Assembly: GCF_000275725.1 (NCBI RefSeq)
Contig: NZ_AJTS01000004.1
Location: 1 to 32,443 of the forward strand
Length of the DNA stretch: 32,443 bases
Source of the DNA: Vreelandella stevensii S18214
GTDB taxonomy: Bacteria > Pseudomonadota > Gammaproteobacteria > Pseudomonadales > Halomonadaceae
Reading direction: 5' to 3'
Shown here: positions 1-8,160 of the stretch, piece by piece
How positions within the stretch are numbered: the first letter of the stretch is position 1
How the letters are laid out: each line of letters opens with the position of its first letter
The notes under the pieces: model-generated
What the model saw: the letters and a program-made list of their open reading frames with translations, nothing else
Databases searched by the model: none
Told to the model about the DNA's origin: nothing
Position numbers and translations under genes: made by a program

Positions 1-20
1 GCACGGGCACGGATATCCCC

Positions 21-342
21 GTAGCGCGGCGTAACGATTGAGCGAGAGCAACGAGCGAAAGAGGCACCCGCGGAGGCGGCGCCAGCCGCCCTGATGGTGC
101 CACAGCACCCACAGCATCCTCGAATGACAACATGCCACCGCCACCCCCGGCGCCCTCATCGGCAACGCTTTCCGCGTTGCTTCGCGGGTGCGCTCCGCTT
201 ACACCGCGCTACGGTATGTCGCCAACATCAATCCCAATACGTCACCACGTCAAATCGCGGCACCCCCGTAGCGCGGCGTAACGATTGAGCGAGAGCAACG
301 AGCGAAAGAGGCACCCGCGGAGGCGGCGCCAGCCGCCCCGAT
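21..342. repeat. Left cluster of palindromic intergenic repeats (A-B-A)
   Basis: Two copies of a ~75-bp element A (21-95 and 268-342; begins GTAGCGCGGCGTAACG, ends near GCCAGCCGCC) flank one ~85-bp element B (134-218; begins GCCACCGCCACCCCCGG, ends near GCGCTACGGTATG). The end of B is close to the reverse complement of the start of A, so neighbouring units can pair. The same A-B series recurs in the same orientation at 32047-32443. The cluster lies beyond the 3' end of dsbG, and I see no gene in 1-423. This looks like a REP/BIME-type extragenic repeat family; the family name is not known to me. Confidence 0.85.
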
Positions 343-423
343 AGCGCCAAGGTCATTACCCCAGCACGATATCGCTAAAAGCCACAGCCACCTTGGGCGT
401 GGTGGCTAGTCTGGCCTCCATGC

Positions 424-1206
424 TTACGGTGCTTCGCTGCCCATCATGTCCAGAAGGCGGGCTTCGTTGGGCATGCCCTGGATGCGGTCGATGCGTAGCA
501 GGCCTGTGTCGGTTTCGCGTTGGTAGGCGCTGGTGGGGGTGGCGTACAGGCCCAGCTCATCGAAAAGCTGGTTATTGGCATAGACCTGTTCTTCGATATC
601 GCGAGGTTGCGCACTGGCGCTCAGGGATTCGCCTTCGCTATGGCGGTGCAGGGCCTCGGCGGGGTCGTCGGCACCGAGGAGGGTGGCGGCGAGGGCGGGG
701 CTGTTTGGCGCCAGAATGCCTACCATGATGTGGCGTAACTGAACTTCACCGGCTTCCACCCAGGGGCGAGCTTGTTGCCATAGCTGGCGGCAGTAAGGGC
801 AGTTGGCGTCGGTGAAGGTGTAAATCACGCGGGGGGCGTCCGGGTTGCCGTCCTGAATCCAGTGGCTCTCTTCCAGCAGTTGCCAGGTTTCGGCTTCGAG
901 CGGGACGCGCACATGTTCGTCCAGCTGCGCTTCGGTCAGGTCATTGCCCGCGCTGTCCATCAGTGTGCCGACAATGGCGTGTTCGCCGTCGGCGGTCAGG
1001 TAGATGGCCATATCCTGGCCTTGCACGCTGGCGCCGTAGCCGCGCATACCGCCGGGGGCCTCGAACTGCCCGTGAATGCTGATGCCCTGGTCGGCCAGGG
1101 CTTGCACCGGGGCGGGTAGAGCATCGGCCTGGCTGGTAATGGCAAAGCCGCTCAACGCAGCCAGCAGGGTCAGACGGCCCGTCTGAATGGGAAACATCCG
1201 TTGCAT
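424..1206 (-). CDS. dsbG: Periplasmic thiol:disulfide interchange protein DsbG
   Basis: A 260-residue protein of the DsbC/DsbG family, which in the periplasm isomerises wrong disulfides or protects single cysteines from over-oxidation. Residues 1 to about 30 form a signal peptide (basic start, hydrophobic core, then SQADA). An N-terminal dimerisation-like domain follows, then a thioredoxin fold with the active site CPYC at 136-139 in the context FTDANCPYC and a cis-proline loop (ATPT) near 212-215. The context HIMVGIL and the CPYC motif fit DsbG better than DsbC (usually CGYC). The start is ATG at 1206, with GAGG eight bases upstream; a GTG one codon earlier is possible. It lies 64 bp downstream of the TlpA-like gene on the same strand, so the two are probably co-transcribed. 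The membrane reductant that normally serves DsbG (a DsbD) is not in the window. Confidence 0.88.
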   Translation of the reverse strand: MQRMFPIQTGRLTLLAALSGFAITSQADALPAPVQALADQGISIHGQFEAPGGMRGYGASVQGQDMAIYLTADGEHAIVGTLMDSAGNDLTEAQLDEHVRVPLEAETWQLLEESHWIQDGNPDAPRVIYTFTDANCPYCRQLWQQARPWVEAGEVQLRHIMVGILAPNSPALAATLLGADDPAEALHRHSEGESLSASAQPRDIEEQVYANNQLFDELGLYATPTSAYQRETDTGLLRIDRIQGMPNEARLLDMMGSEAP

Positions 1207-1270
1207 CACTTTATCCTCAAATAGGCCGCTATTGCGGCAGCGGGTAACTCATGATCACGCTGTAGAAGGC

Positions 1271-2086
1271 TTAACGAATACGTGATAGCCCATCGTTCAG
1301 GGTGGCTCGGGAAAGCTCGCCAAAGTGGGTGCTGACCAATTGGCCCTGGGCATCATAATAAAGCGTGGTGGGCATGGCATGGGCACCTGTCACTTGACCC
1401 AGCGCATTGCGCGGGTCTTGCCAGACGTTGTCGAGCTGAAAGCCATGTTCTGCCATGAAGCGGTTGATCTGTGGAAGACTCTCCCCCTGATTGACGAACA
1501 CGAACGTCACGTCCTGCTCCTGCTGCTGAGCCGCTTCGAAGACCGGCATTTCGCGAATGCAGGGCGGGCACCAGCTGGCCCACAGGTTCACTACCATGGG
1601 TTGGCCCTGTTGCTGAGCCAGCTCCGGCAGGCTGATGGGGGTGTCTTCCAGGGTGCTGAGCGGGGTGGTGGGCAGCGGCCGGGTCTGCTGTTCGATGAGC
1701 AGGGTGCTGCCCAGCGTGACGCCCCACACCAGACCGCCGGTGAGCATGGCCGCGCCCAGCGGCGCGCGTTGACGCGGCGAGCGCCACAGTGCCCAGACGC
1801 CATACCCTATCCCGGCCAATGCACCGGCCAGCAGATCAAAACCACCGTCACGAATATCCAGCCGCGCGAGCAGGCCGTCGTATTCACCCCAGTAACGCAC
1901 GACGAATACCAGCCTGGCCGCCAGCAGGGCGACCATCAGCAGGGTAAACAGGGTATCGCTGACCGAAACCTGCTGGCGCCTGCCCAGCAGGGCGCCCACC
2001 AACAGGGCGAGTAAGAAGGCAAAACCGATGATCAACTGATGCAGGCTGAATCCCATGGGGCCAATGGCCAGGCTTTGTTGCAACAT
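1271..2086 (-). CDS. Membrane-anchored TlpA/ResA-like thioredoxin
   Basis: 271 residues. The first ~131 hold about four hydrophobic segments (roughly 17-36, 45-64, 83-101, 112-131). A periplasmic thioredoxin-like domain follows, with WCPPC at 172-176 (in NLWASWCPPCIREMP) and a cis-proline at 239 (HAMPT). This is the TlpA/ResA/DsbE motif of reducing thioredoxins. Proteins of this two-part build, whose membrane half can resemble prolipoprotein diacylglyceryl transferase (a resemblance recalled, not tested), occur next to dsbG in pseudomonads. A role in delivering reducing power to DsbG is inferred from that neighbourhood. The start ATG at 2086 has only a weak Shine-Dalgarno. It probably shares an mRNA with dsbG downstream. 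The substrate is unknown. Confidence 0.82.
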   Translation of the reverse strand: MLQQSLAIGPMGFSLHQLIIGFAFLLALLVGALLGRRQQVSVSDTLFTLLMVALLAARLVFVVRYWGEYDGLLARLDIRDGGFDLLAGALAGIGYGVWALWRSPRQRAPLGAAMLTGGLVWGVTLGSTLLIEQQTRPLPTTPLSTLEDTPISLPELAQQQGQPMVVNLWASWCPPCIREMPVFEAAQQQEQDVTFVFVNQGESLPQINRFMAEHGFQLDNVWQDPRNALGQVTGAHAMPTTLYYDAQGQLVSTHFGELSRATLNDGLSRIR

Positions 2087-2128
2087 AAACGCTCACGTAT
2101 CCACCGTCGAATTGGATGGACAGTGTCG

Positions 2129-2167
2129 CAGGACAGGATTATTAAAGGATTATCTTGTTCTGTCCTG
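2129..2167. promoter_or_regulatory. 8-bp inverted repeat upstream of the tlpA-like gene
   Basis: CAGGACAG at 2129-2136 and its exact reverse complement CTGTCCTG at 2160-2167 lie in the 101-bp gap between the sugar phosphorylase stop and the tlpA-like start. The arms are 31 bp apart start to start, close to three helical turns, with AT-rich DNA between them. On the minus strand that interior carries TAATAAT, a possible -10. It could be an operator pair or a weak mRNA hairpin; there is no T-run to make it a terminator. Confidence 0.35.
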
Positions 2168-2187
2168 AGACGTTATGTCGCAAGGCG

Positions 2188-3951
2188 TCAGGCGTTAGCC
2201 ACCAGCCAGAGCACGGCATAGGGAGGCAGGGATGCCAGCGGGTGAAGCGAAGACGAGGTATCCAGCGGCTGCCAGGCGTGCTGCTGCAGTCGCTGAGTCA
2301 ATGCCTCGCCGCCCTGGTCGAGGGCTATGCGGCGGTCGGTGACGTTGAACAGGGCCAGCAAGCATCGGCCATCGGCCAGCGGACCGCGCTCGATGGCCAG
2401 CAGCTCTGCTGGCGTGCTGATGACCTGCTGGGGCACGTTGGGGTGAAAGCAGGGCTCCTGACGGCGAAGGTCCAACAGCCGACGCAGGGCATGGAAGACA
2501 TCGTGGGTTGGGGTAGAGGGGCTTTCCAGCAGCAGCTCCAGTTCGTCCAGCGGCCAGCGACGCCGGTTGATGGAGCGCAGCCGCCCGCTGCGCTCGACGC
2601 CTTCGACATCGTTGAGCGTGCCGGTCAAGGTGTGCAGGTAGAGCGCAGGAATGCCTTGCAGGCTGAGCATGATGGCCTGACTGCACAGGAAGCGCGCAAT
2701 TTGCCAAGGGTCGGGGCCGCGCCGGGTACCGCGCATGGCCTCGAACCAGGTAATGTTGATTTCGTAGGGCGTGTCGCTGCCGTCCGGGTTGCTGCGCATG
2801 CTGACGAAGCCACCGAAGCGGTGCATCAGCTCCAGCAGGGCGTCCCGTTCGTGGTCCGGCAGCAGGCCCTCCAGCGGGCGCACCCCGATGCCGTCGTGGC
2901 TGGCGGTAAAGTTGAGGTAAGTACAGTGTTCAGGCAGCACCGGCAGGCTGGATAGCCAGCCTTGCAGGGTGCTGGCCTCCCCACGGGTGAGGGTGTGCAG
3001 CAGCAGCGGGGGCAGCGCGAACTGGTACACCATGTGCGCCTCGTCCGGCGGGCCTTCCGCCAGGCGTTCGAGGCCGAAATAGCTGATGTTTTCGGCATGG
3101 GGCACGTTGGTTTCGGTGATGATCAAGGTGCCGGGGGCGATCTCATCGACGATGGCGCGTAGCAGGCGTACCACGGTATGGGTTTCGGGCAGGTGAATAC
3201 AGGCCGTGCCCAGCCGCTTCCACAAGAATGCCACGGCATCGAGGCGGATGATCCTCACTCCCTGCTGCAGGTAAAACAGCAGGATGCCGACGAATTCCAG
3301 CAGGACATCCGGGTTCTCGAAATTCAGGTCGATCTGGTCTTCCGAAAACGTGGCCCACAGGTGGCGTGTGCCCCGGCGGGTGGAGACAGGCACGAGCAGC
3401 GGGCTACTGCGTGGCCGCGTGACCTGGGAAACATCGGTGTCAGGGTCCACCTCGATAAAGTAGTCCCGCCCCGGCAGGCTGCCGGTCAGGTAATCCACGA
3501 ACCACAGCGATTCACGGGAAACGTGGTTGAGCACCAGGTCGCCCATCACGTCATAGTGGCTGGCCAGGTCACGGATATGCGACCAGTCTCCCAGTTCGGG
3601 GTTGACCTCCCGGTAATGGATGACCGAAAAACCGTCGTCGCTGCTCCAGGGAAAGAAGGGCAGCACGTGCACCCCGCTGATCGTCTCGCCCAAGTGGCGC
3701 TGCAGAAAGTGGTTCAGTACGCCCAGTGGGGGCGTGCCGTCTGCCACGATGGAGTCACCATAGCTGATGACCCACTGATCCTTTTCGCTCCATGTTGGTG
3801 CAATGCCGCTCTGCTCAGCAGATAAAGGCGCCGCCGGAAGCAGCGGTCGGAAGTGGGCCAGATGCTGTTCGAGGCGCCGCTGTACTTCCCCTGCGCGCTG
3901 GCCGTACAGGTGGGTCAAGTAACGCTGTAGCCTGAGCTCAAATGCCGTCAT
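2188..3951 (-). CDS. GH13 subfamily-18-type sugar phosphorylase
   Basis: 587 residues of an alpha-amylase-type (beta/alpha)8 glycosidase close to sucrose phosphorylase and E. coli YcjM. These enzymes use phosphate to split an alpha-glucoside and release glucose 1-phosphate. The expected catalytic residues are visible: nucleophile Asp238 in IIRLDAVAFLWK, acid/base Glu280 in IITETNVPH, and Asp353 in TASHDGIG. The conserved early motif LPFFPWSSDDGFSV lies at 97-110. There is no signal peptide, so it is cytoplasmic. Known members act on sucrose, sucrose 6'-phosphate, glucosylglycerate or glucosylglycerol. The last two are compatible solutes, attractive here because the organism seems halophilic, but specificity cannot be read from sequence alone. 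The start ATG at 3951 has a strong GGAGG six to seven bases upstream. No transporter or glucosidase partner is adjacent. Confidence 0.85.
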   Translation of the reverse strand: MTAFELRLQRYLTHLYGQRAGEVQRRLEQHLAHFRPLLPAAPLSAEQSGIAPTWSEKDQWVISYGDSIVADGTPPLGVLNHFLQRHLGETISGVHVLPFFPWSSDDGFSVIHYREVNPELGDWSHIRDLASHYDVMGDLVLNHVSRESLWFVDYLTGSLPGRDYFIEVDPDTDVSQVTRPRSSPLLVPVSTRRGTRHLWATFSEDQIDLNFENPDVLLEFVGILLFYLQQGVRIIRLDAVAFLWKRLGTACIHLPETHTVVRLLRAIVDEIAPGTLIITETNVPHAENISYFGLERLAEGPPDEAHMVYQFALPPLLLHTLTRGEASTLQGWLSSLPVLPEHCTYLNFTASHDGIGVRPLEGLLPDHERDALLELMHRFGGFVSMRSNPDGSDTPYEINITWFEAMRGTRRGPDPWQIARFLCSQAIMLSLQGIPALYLHTLTGTLNDVEGVERSGRLRSINRRRWPLDELELLLESPSTPTHDVFHALRRLLDLRRQEPCFHPNVPQQVISTPAELLAIERGPLADGRCLLALFNVTDRRIALDQGGEALTQRLQQHAWQPLDTSSSLHPLASLPPYAVLWLVANA

Positions 3952-4233
3952 GGGTGCCTCCTTTCAATCAACCTTCGACAAACGCTGCAGCTTGTGTGCC
4001 AAATCGTTACAATATAGGAGAATACTGTGCGAAATGACGTACAAGTCATGAGTACGCCTGCTTTTGCAGGCACGACAAACGGTAGTGGGATGGTTTACCC
4101 AATGACCCCTGAAGGGTTCTTAAAATAGCTTACAAAACAAGAGATAGCAGGCGGCCCGTTGGCACGGCTGGTATCTACGGGGCTGACACGCTGAGCGCAC
4201 TTGAGGGTGCGTGCCGACAATAGGTTGACTGCC
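3952..4233. promoter_or_regulatory. Divergent intergenic region, sugar phosphorylase / nrdR
   Basis: 282 bp without a gene, serving both divergent transcription units. On the minus strand, TATATT (complement of 4011-4016) is a possible -10 for the phosphorylase. On the plus strand, TAAAAT at 4121-4126 is a possible -10 for nrdR. Neither has a convincing -35. Two small adjacent dyads are present: ATGAC-N6-GTCAT (4034-4049) and GCCTGC-TTTT-GCAGGC (4056-4071). No glyA lies upstream of nrdR, unlike in many gammaproteobacteria. Confidence 0.4.
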
Positions 4234-4746
4234 ATGCATTGTCCTTTTTGTGGTGCAAACGATACGCGAGTAACGGATTCACGCCTGGTGGCCGACGGTG
4301 ACCAGGTGCGTCGCCGTCGCCAGTGTGCAAGCTGCCATGAGCGCTTCACGACCTATGAAACGGCGGAGCTGATCATGCCCAGGGTGGTGAAGTCGGATGG
4401 CTCGCGGGAGACCTTCAGCGAGGCCAAGTTAAGGGCTGGCATGTTGCGGGCGTTGGAAAAGCGCCCGGTCAGCGCGGAAGCCATCGAAGCCGCCGTGGAG
4501 CGTATCCGCCAATCCCTGCGCGCCCGCGGTGACCGCGAGGTGAATGCTCGTGACGTGGGCGAGGCCGTCATGCAGGCGCTACGCAGCCTGGATCAGGTGG
4601 CGTATATTCGCTTTGCGTCGGTGTATCGCAAGTTTCAGGATCTGGACGAGTTTCGGGCTGAAATCGACCGGCTGTCTCAGGAACCTGCTCAAGAGCCTGG
4701 CGATGACGCTGCCAGTGGGCCCGCGTCGAAAGAGGCTGAAGGATGA
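4234..4746 (+). CDS. nrdR: Transcriptional repressor NrdR
   Basis: 170 residues. NrdR represses ribonucleotide reductase operons when its ATP-cone domain binds (d)ATP. The N-terminal zinc ribbon shows C3-x2-C6 (HCPFCG) and C31-x2-C34 (CASCHERF). It is followed by the basic RRRR stretch and the ATP-cone at about residues 49-139 ([11 protein letters not shown] onward). The last ~30 residues are an acidic, poorly conserved tail, making it somewhat longer than the usual ~150. The ATG at 4234 is chosen because the family begins MHCPFCG; an upstream in-frame TTG would add 11 unrelated residues. AGG lies nine bases upstream. It overlaps ribD by ATGA and is the first gene of the riboflavin/nusB operon. 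Confidence 0.96.
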   Translation: MHCPFCGANDTRVTDSRLVADGDQVRRRRQCASCHERFTTYETAELIMPRVVKSDGSRETFSEAKLRAGMLRALEKRPVSAEAIEAAVERIRQSLRARGDREVNARDVGEAVMQALRSLDQVAYIRFASVYRKFQDLDEFRAEIDRLSQEPAQEPGDDAASGPASKEAEG

Positions 4747-5894
4747 GCCTGTTCTCTGTTGCAGACCACCGTTTCATGGCCCGCGCCCTGAAACTGGCCC
4801 GCCAAGGCCTGTATACCACTGACCCCAATCCCCGCGTGGGGTGCGTCATCGTCCGCTACGATCGTTCGGCCGAAGGGCAGGTCGTGGGCGAAGGCTACCA
4901 CTTACGCGCCGGTGAGCCTCATGCCGAAGTGCATGCGTTGGCAGCCGCAGGGGAACAGGCCCTTGGCGCCACGGCCTATGTGACGCTGGAGCCCTGTTCC
5001 CATACCGGGCGTACCGGCCCCTGTGCCGTGGCGCTGGCCAATGCCGGTGTAGGGCGCGTGGTAGTGGCCATGGGGGACCCCAATCCGCAAGTGAGTGGGC
5101 GGGGGATAGAGCATTTGAGAGCTGCCGGTATCGAGGTTCACGTGGGCCTGCTTGAGCAGGATGCACGGGCGCTCAATCCCGGGTTCGTGTTGCGCATGCA
5201 GTCACGGCGTCCGTTCGTGCGCTTGAAAATGGCGATGAGCCTGGATGGTCGAACGGCCATGGGCTCAGGGGAGTCGCAGTGGATCACTGGCCCGCAGGCG
5301 CGCACCCAGGTGCAGCGCCTGCGGGCACGCTCCAGCGCGATTCTCAGTGGCGTGGAGTCCATGATCATGGACGATGCGCGGCTGACGTTGCGGCCCGAAC
5401 AGCTGGCGCTACCCCAGGCCGAAGAGATCGTGCTGCGCCAACCGCTGCGGGTCATTCTGGATTCTCGGTTGCGGCTGCCGCTGGCGGCGGCCTGCCTGCG
5501 TGAGCCGGGGCGCACGCTGATCATCACCACCGAGCAGCACAGCCCCGACAAGCGTCAGCGACTGGAAGCGGCTGGTGCCGAGATTCAGGTGTTGCCCAGC
5601 GACGCCGGGGGGCGCGTCGAGCTTGCTGACATGCTGCGCTGGTTAGCCGATAATGAGCAGGTAAACGAACTATTGGTAGAGACCGGTGCGACGCTGGCCG
5701 GGGCACTGCTGGACGCGCAGCTGGTCGATGAGTTGCAGCTGTTCGTCGCTCCTACACTACTCGGGGGCGATGCCCGGCCGCTGTTCGAGTTGCCGGGGAT
5801 CACCCGAATGGCGGATCAAAAGCGCCTGGTGATCAAGGAGTTTCGCCAGGTAGGCCAGGACTGGCAGATTATCGCGACCCCCCGGGGCGACTAG
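4743..5894 (+). CDS. ribD: Bifunctional pyrimidine deaminase/reductase RibD
   Basis: 383 residues, cytoplasmic, carrying out the second and third steps of riboflavin synthesis (deamination, then side-chain reduction of the pyrimidine). The deaminase domain (about 1-145) has the zinc site H60-A-E62 and C85/C94 in [12 protein letters not shown]. The reductase domain begins near 150 ([17 protein letters not shown]) and runs to the C-terminus, including [12 protein letters not shown] and LLGGDARPL. Length is normal. ATG 4743 overlaps the nrdR stop by four bases, implying translational coupling. The gene that normally follows, riboflavin synthase, is absent; ribB comes 72 bp later. Confidence 0.96.
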   Translation: MSLFSVADHRFMARALKLARQGLYTTDPNPRVGCVIVRYDRSAEGQVVGEGYHLRAGEPHAEVHALAAAGEQALGATAYVTLEPCSHTGRTGPCAVALANAGVGRVVVAMGDPNPQVSGRGIEHLRAAGIEVHVGLLEQDARALNPGFVLRMQSRRPFVRLKMAMSLDGRTAMGSGESQWITGPQARTQVQRLRARSSAILSGVESMIMDDARLTLRPEQLALPQAEEIVLRQPLRVILDSRLRLPLAAACLREPGRTLIITTEQHSPDKRQRLEAAGAEIQVLPSDAGGRVELADMLRWLADNEQVNELLVETGATLAGALLDAQLVDELQLFVAPTLLGGDARPLFELPGITRMADQKRLVIKEFRQVGQDWQIIATPRGD

Positions 5895-5966
5895 CGCAAG
5901 CGGCCATAGCAAGGTACCCTGACGCCCGAAATCGCATCCCATGCGACCACTTTTTTTGGAGATTCC

Positions 5967-7133
5967 ATGGCGCACTCCGCTTCTGAGGGCCTGTCCCCTA
6001 TCGCCGAGCTGGTGGAAGACATTCGCCAGGGCAAAATGGTGATCCTCATGGACGATGAGGATCGCGAAAACGAAGGTGATATCATCATGGCGGCCGAACT
6101 GGTCAAGCCAGAGCATATCAACTTCATGGCGCGCTACGCCTGCGGTCTGATCTGCATGCCCATGACCCGAGAACGCTGCGAGCAGCTTAACCTGCCGCTC
6201 ATGGTGCGCGACAACGGGTCCGGTTTTGGCACCAAGTTCACGCTGTCCATCGAGGCGACCGAAGGCGTGACCACCGGCATCTCTGCCGCGGACCGCGCAC
6301 GCACGGTGCAGGCCGCCGCTGCGCCCAATGCCAAGCCCACGGATATCGTGCAGCCCGGCCATATCTTTCCGCTGATGGCCGAGCCGGGTGGCGTACTGCG
6401 CCGGGCAGGCCACACCGAAGCGGCCTGCGACCTGGCGGCGCTGGCAGGGCTCGACCCCAGCGGCGTGATCTGTGAAATCATGAACGACGATGGCAGCATG
6501 GCGCGTCGCCCCGAGCTGGAAGCCTTCGCCAAGGCCCACGGTATCAAGATCGGCACCATTGCCGATTTGATCCACTACCGGATCGTCAACGAACAGACTG
6601 TCGACGCCATCGAGACCAGTCGTGTGTCCACGGTGCATGGCGAGCTGGCGCTGCATGTGTTCCGTGACCGTATCCAGGGGGCTCACCACCTGGCGCTGGT
6701 GAAAGGCCAGCCCACCGCCGAGCAGCCCACCACGGTTCGTGTACACTTGGCCGATACGCTGCGCGACGTGCTGGGGCTGATGAAAGGCGAGCAGTGCCGC
6801 TGGGATGCCCACCGCGCCCTGCGTGAAATCGCCGAAGCGCCCGCCGGTGTGTTCGTCCTGATCGATGACGGGCGCCCACATCAGGATCTGAAAGACCAGC
6901 TGGACATCTTCCTGGATCGGGTACGCCAGCCGCGTACCAACGATTCGGACGGTGCCGGCAACTATTTAACCATTGGTACGGGTTCGCAAATTCTGCGCCA
7001 TCTGGGCGTCGGCAAGATGCGGCTACTCAGCTCCCCGTGGAAATTCTCGGCGCTTTCCGGGTTCGATCTTGAAGTGGTCGAGCGTCTGGGGCCCAATGAC
7101 ACGGCGTATGAGCCCACTACTCAGCAGGAATAA
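5967..7133 (+). CDS. ribB: DHBP synthase with degenerate GTP cyclohydrolase II domain (RibBX type)
   Basis: 388 residues. The N-terminal ~205 are 3,4-dihydroxy-2-butanone-4-phosphate synthase, making the four-carbon riboflavin precursor from ribulose 5-phosphate. The acidic loop [10 protein letters not shown] (29-38) and TGISAADRA (103-111) are intact. The C-terminal half aligns with GTP cyclohydrolase II ([18 protein letters not shown] near 338-355). However, the zinc-cysteine block of a working enzyme (VRVHSEC...RCDCG) is replaced by [14 protein letters not shown] at 247-260. The second domain is therefore very probably not a GTP cyclohydrolase, as in the RibBX proteins described in Proteobacteria, and a separate ribA is expected elsewhere. 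GGAG lies five to eight bases before ATG 5967. The 72-bp gap upstream is too short for an FMN riboswitch. Confidence 0.93.
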   Translation: MAHSASEGLSPIAELVEDIRQGKMVILMDDEDRENEGDIIMAAELVKPEHINFMARYACGLICMPMTRERCEQLNLPLMVRDNGSGFGTKFTLSIEATEGVTTGISAADRARTVQAAAAPNAKPTDIVQPGHIFPLMAEPGGVLRRAGHTEAACDLAALAGLDPSGVICEIMNDDGSMARRPELEAFAKAHGIKIGTIADLIHYRIVNEQTVDAIETSRVSTVHGELALHVFRDRIQGAHHLALVKGQPTAEQPTTVRVHLADTLRDVLGLMKGEQCRWDAHRALREIAEAPAGVFVLIDDGRPHQDLKDQLDIFLDRVRQPRTNDSDGAGNYLTIGTGSQILRHLGVGKMRLLSSPWKFSALSGFDLEVVERLGPNDTAYEPTTQQE

Positions 7134-7137
7134 ATCG

Positions 7138-7626
7138 ATGCAATCCCTTTCGCAAGTTGAAGGCACTTTTGTCGACGTCGATGGCCGTTATGTCATCGTG
7201 GTGGGGCGATTCAACCATCACGTGGTCGATAGCCTGGTAGAAGGCGCGGTGGATAGCCTGACCCGCCACGGCGTCGATGCCGAGCAAATCCATATCGTTC
7301 ACGTGCCGGGTGCCTGGGAACTGCCGTTGGCGGTCAAGCGTGTGCTCAGCGTCATGAAGCCGGATGCCGTCATCGCGTTGGGCGCGGTCATTCGTGGCGG
7401 CACGCCGCATTTCGAGTACGTGGCGGGCGGCTGCAACACGGCCATCAATCACCTGCAGCTGGAATTCGACACGCCGGTCGCCAATGGCGTGCTGACCGTG
7501 GAATCCATTGAGCAGGCCATCGAACGAGCGGGCACCAAAGCAGGCAATAAAGGCACCGAAGCCGCCATGGCCGCCATGGAAATGGTGTCGCTGCTGCGCG
7601 CGCTGCCCGCAGGAGATACCCAATGA
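7138..7626 (+). CDS. ribH: 6,7-dimethyl-8-ribityllumazine synthase
   Basis: 162 residues. RibH condenses the RibD product (after dephosphorylation) with the RibB product to make lumazine, normally in an oligomeric shell. Family motifs are VPGAWELP (56-63) and [14 protein letters not shown] (82-95) with the proton-relay His91. The start at 7138 is set by AGGAA seven bases upstream; a longer in-frame extension would overlap ribB by 55 codons without support. It begins four bases after the ribB stop, and its stop overlaps the nusB start (ATGA). Confidence 0.96.
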   Translation: MQSLSQVEGTFVDVDGRYVIVVGRFNHHVVDSLVEGAVDSLTRHGVDAEQIHIVHVPGAWELPLAVKRVLSVMKPDAVIALGAVIRGGTPHFEYVAGGCNTAINHLQLEFDTPVANGVLTVESIEQAIERAGTKAGNKGTEAAMAAMEMVSLLRALPAGDTQ

Positions 7627-8126
7627 GCGAGCGACGTGAGCGCAAGTCCTCTGCGGCACAGCAGGGACGCCACGCCGCAAGGGAGTTGGCGGTACAAGGG
7701 TTATATCAATGGCACATGACCGGCAAGTCGATCTCGACCATCGAAGCCGAGTTTCGTAGCCAGAAGGCGGACGACGACCTGGAAGACCACGAGAACTGGG
7801 TCAAGGTCATGGAAATCGCCGACAAAGCGCTGTTTCATGAGCTGCTGCACAACACGGTGCGCTTCAAAGCCGAGCTGGATCGTGACATTGCACCGCTGCT
7901 GGATCGTCGTCTGGAAGACTTGGACGCGGTAGAGCTGGCTATTCTGCGTCTGGGCGCTTACGAGCTCTCGCGCCGCATGGAAGTGCCTTACCGCGTGGTC
8001 ATTAACGAAGGCGTTGAGCTGGCAAAATCGTTTGGCGCCACCGACGGCCATAAGTACGTGAATGGCATTCTCGACAAGCTGGCCAACCGCTTGCGAAGTG
8101 CCGAAGTCAGCGCCCGCCGCTTGTAA
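7623..8126 (+). CDS. nusB: Transcription antitermination factor NusB
   Basis: 167 residues, all-helical NusB fold. NusB binds boxA RNA together with S10 (NusE) in rRNA antitermination complexes. Recognisable stretches are [14 protein letters not shown] (about 18-31) and the C-terminal [15 protein letters not shown] with [11 protein letters not shown] basic stretch of about 15 residues precedes the conserved domain, so the protein is longer than the usual ~140. It overlaps ribH by four bases. The ribH-nusB-thiL order is widespread in Proteobacteria. A GC-rich dyad spans the stop codon (8112-8132) but has no T-run. Confidence 0.95.
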   Translation: MSERRERKSSAAQQGRHAARELAVQGLYQWHMTGKSISTIEAEFRSQKADDDLEDHENWVKVMEIADKALFHELLHNTVRFKAELDRDIAPLLDRRLEDLDAVELAILRLGAYELSRRMEVPYRVVINEGVELAKSFGATDGHKYVNGILDKLANRLRSAEVSARRL

Positions 8127-8160
8127 GCGGGCGACCTGATCAAGCGTTTAAGGGGCCTTT

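Noticed and set aside
21-342. CRISPR array
   Set aside because: The repeats are ~75-85 bp, palindromic and alternating, with related rather than unique spacers, and there are no cas genes.
4001-4030. NrdR box (autoregulation) in the AT-rich DNA before nrdR
   Set aside because: There is a loose resemblance around ACAATATAG but no proper dyad of the NrdR-box type.
5895-5966. FMN riboswitch before ribB
   Set aside because: The gap is only 72 bp and lacks the conserved multi-stem pattern; ribB is in mid-operon.
5757-6881. A 374-codon open frame opposite ribD/ribB
   Set aside because: It overlaps well-supported rib genes and has no recognisable protein features.
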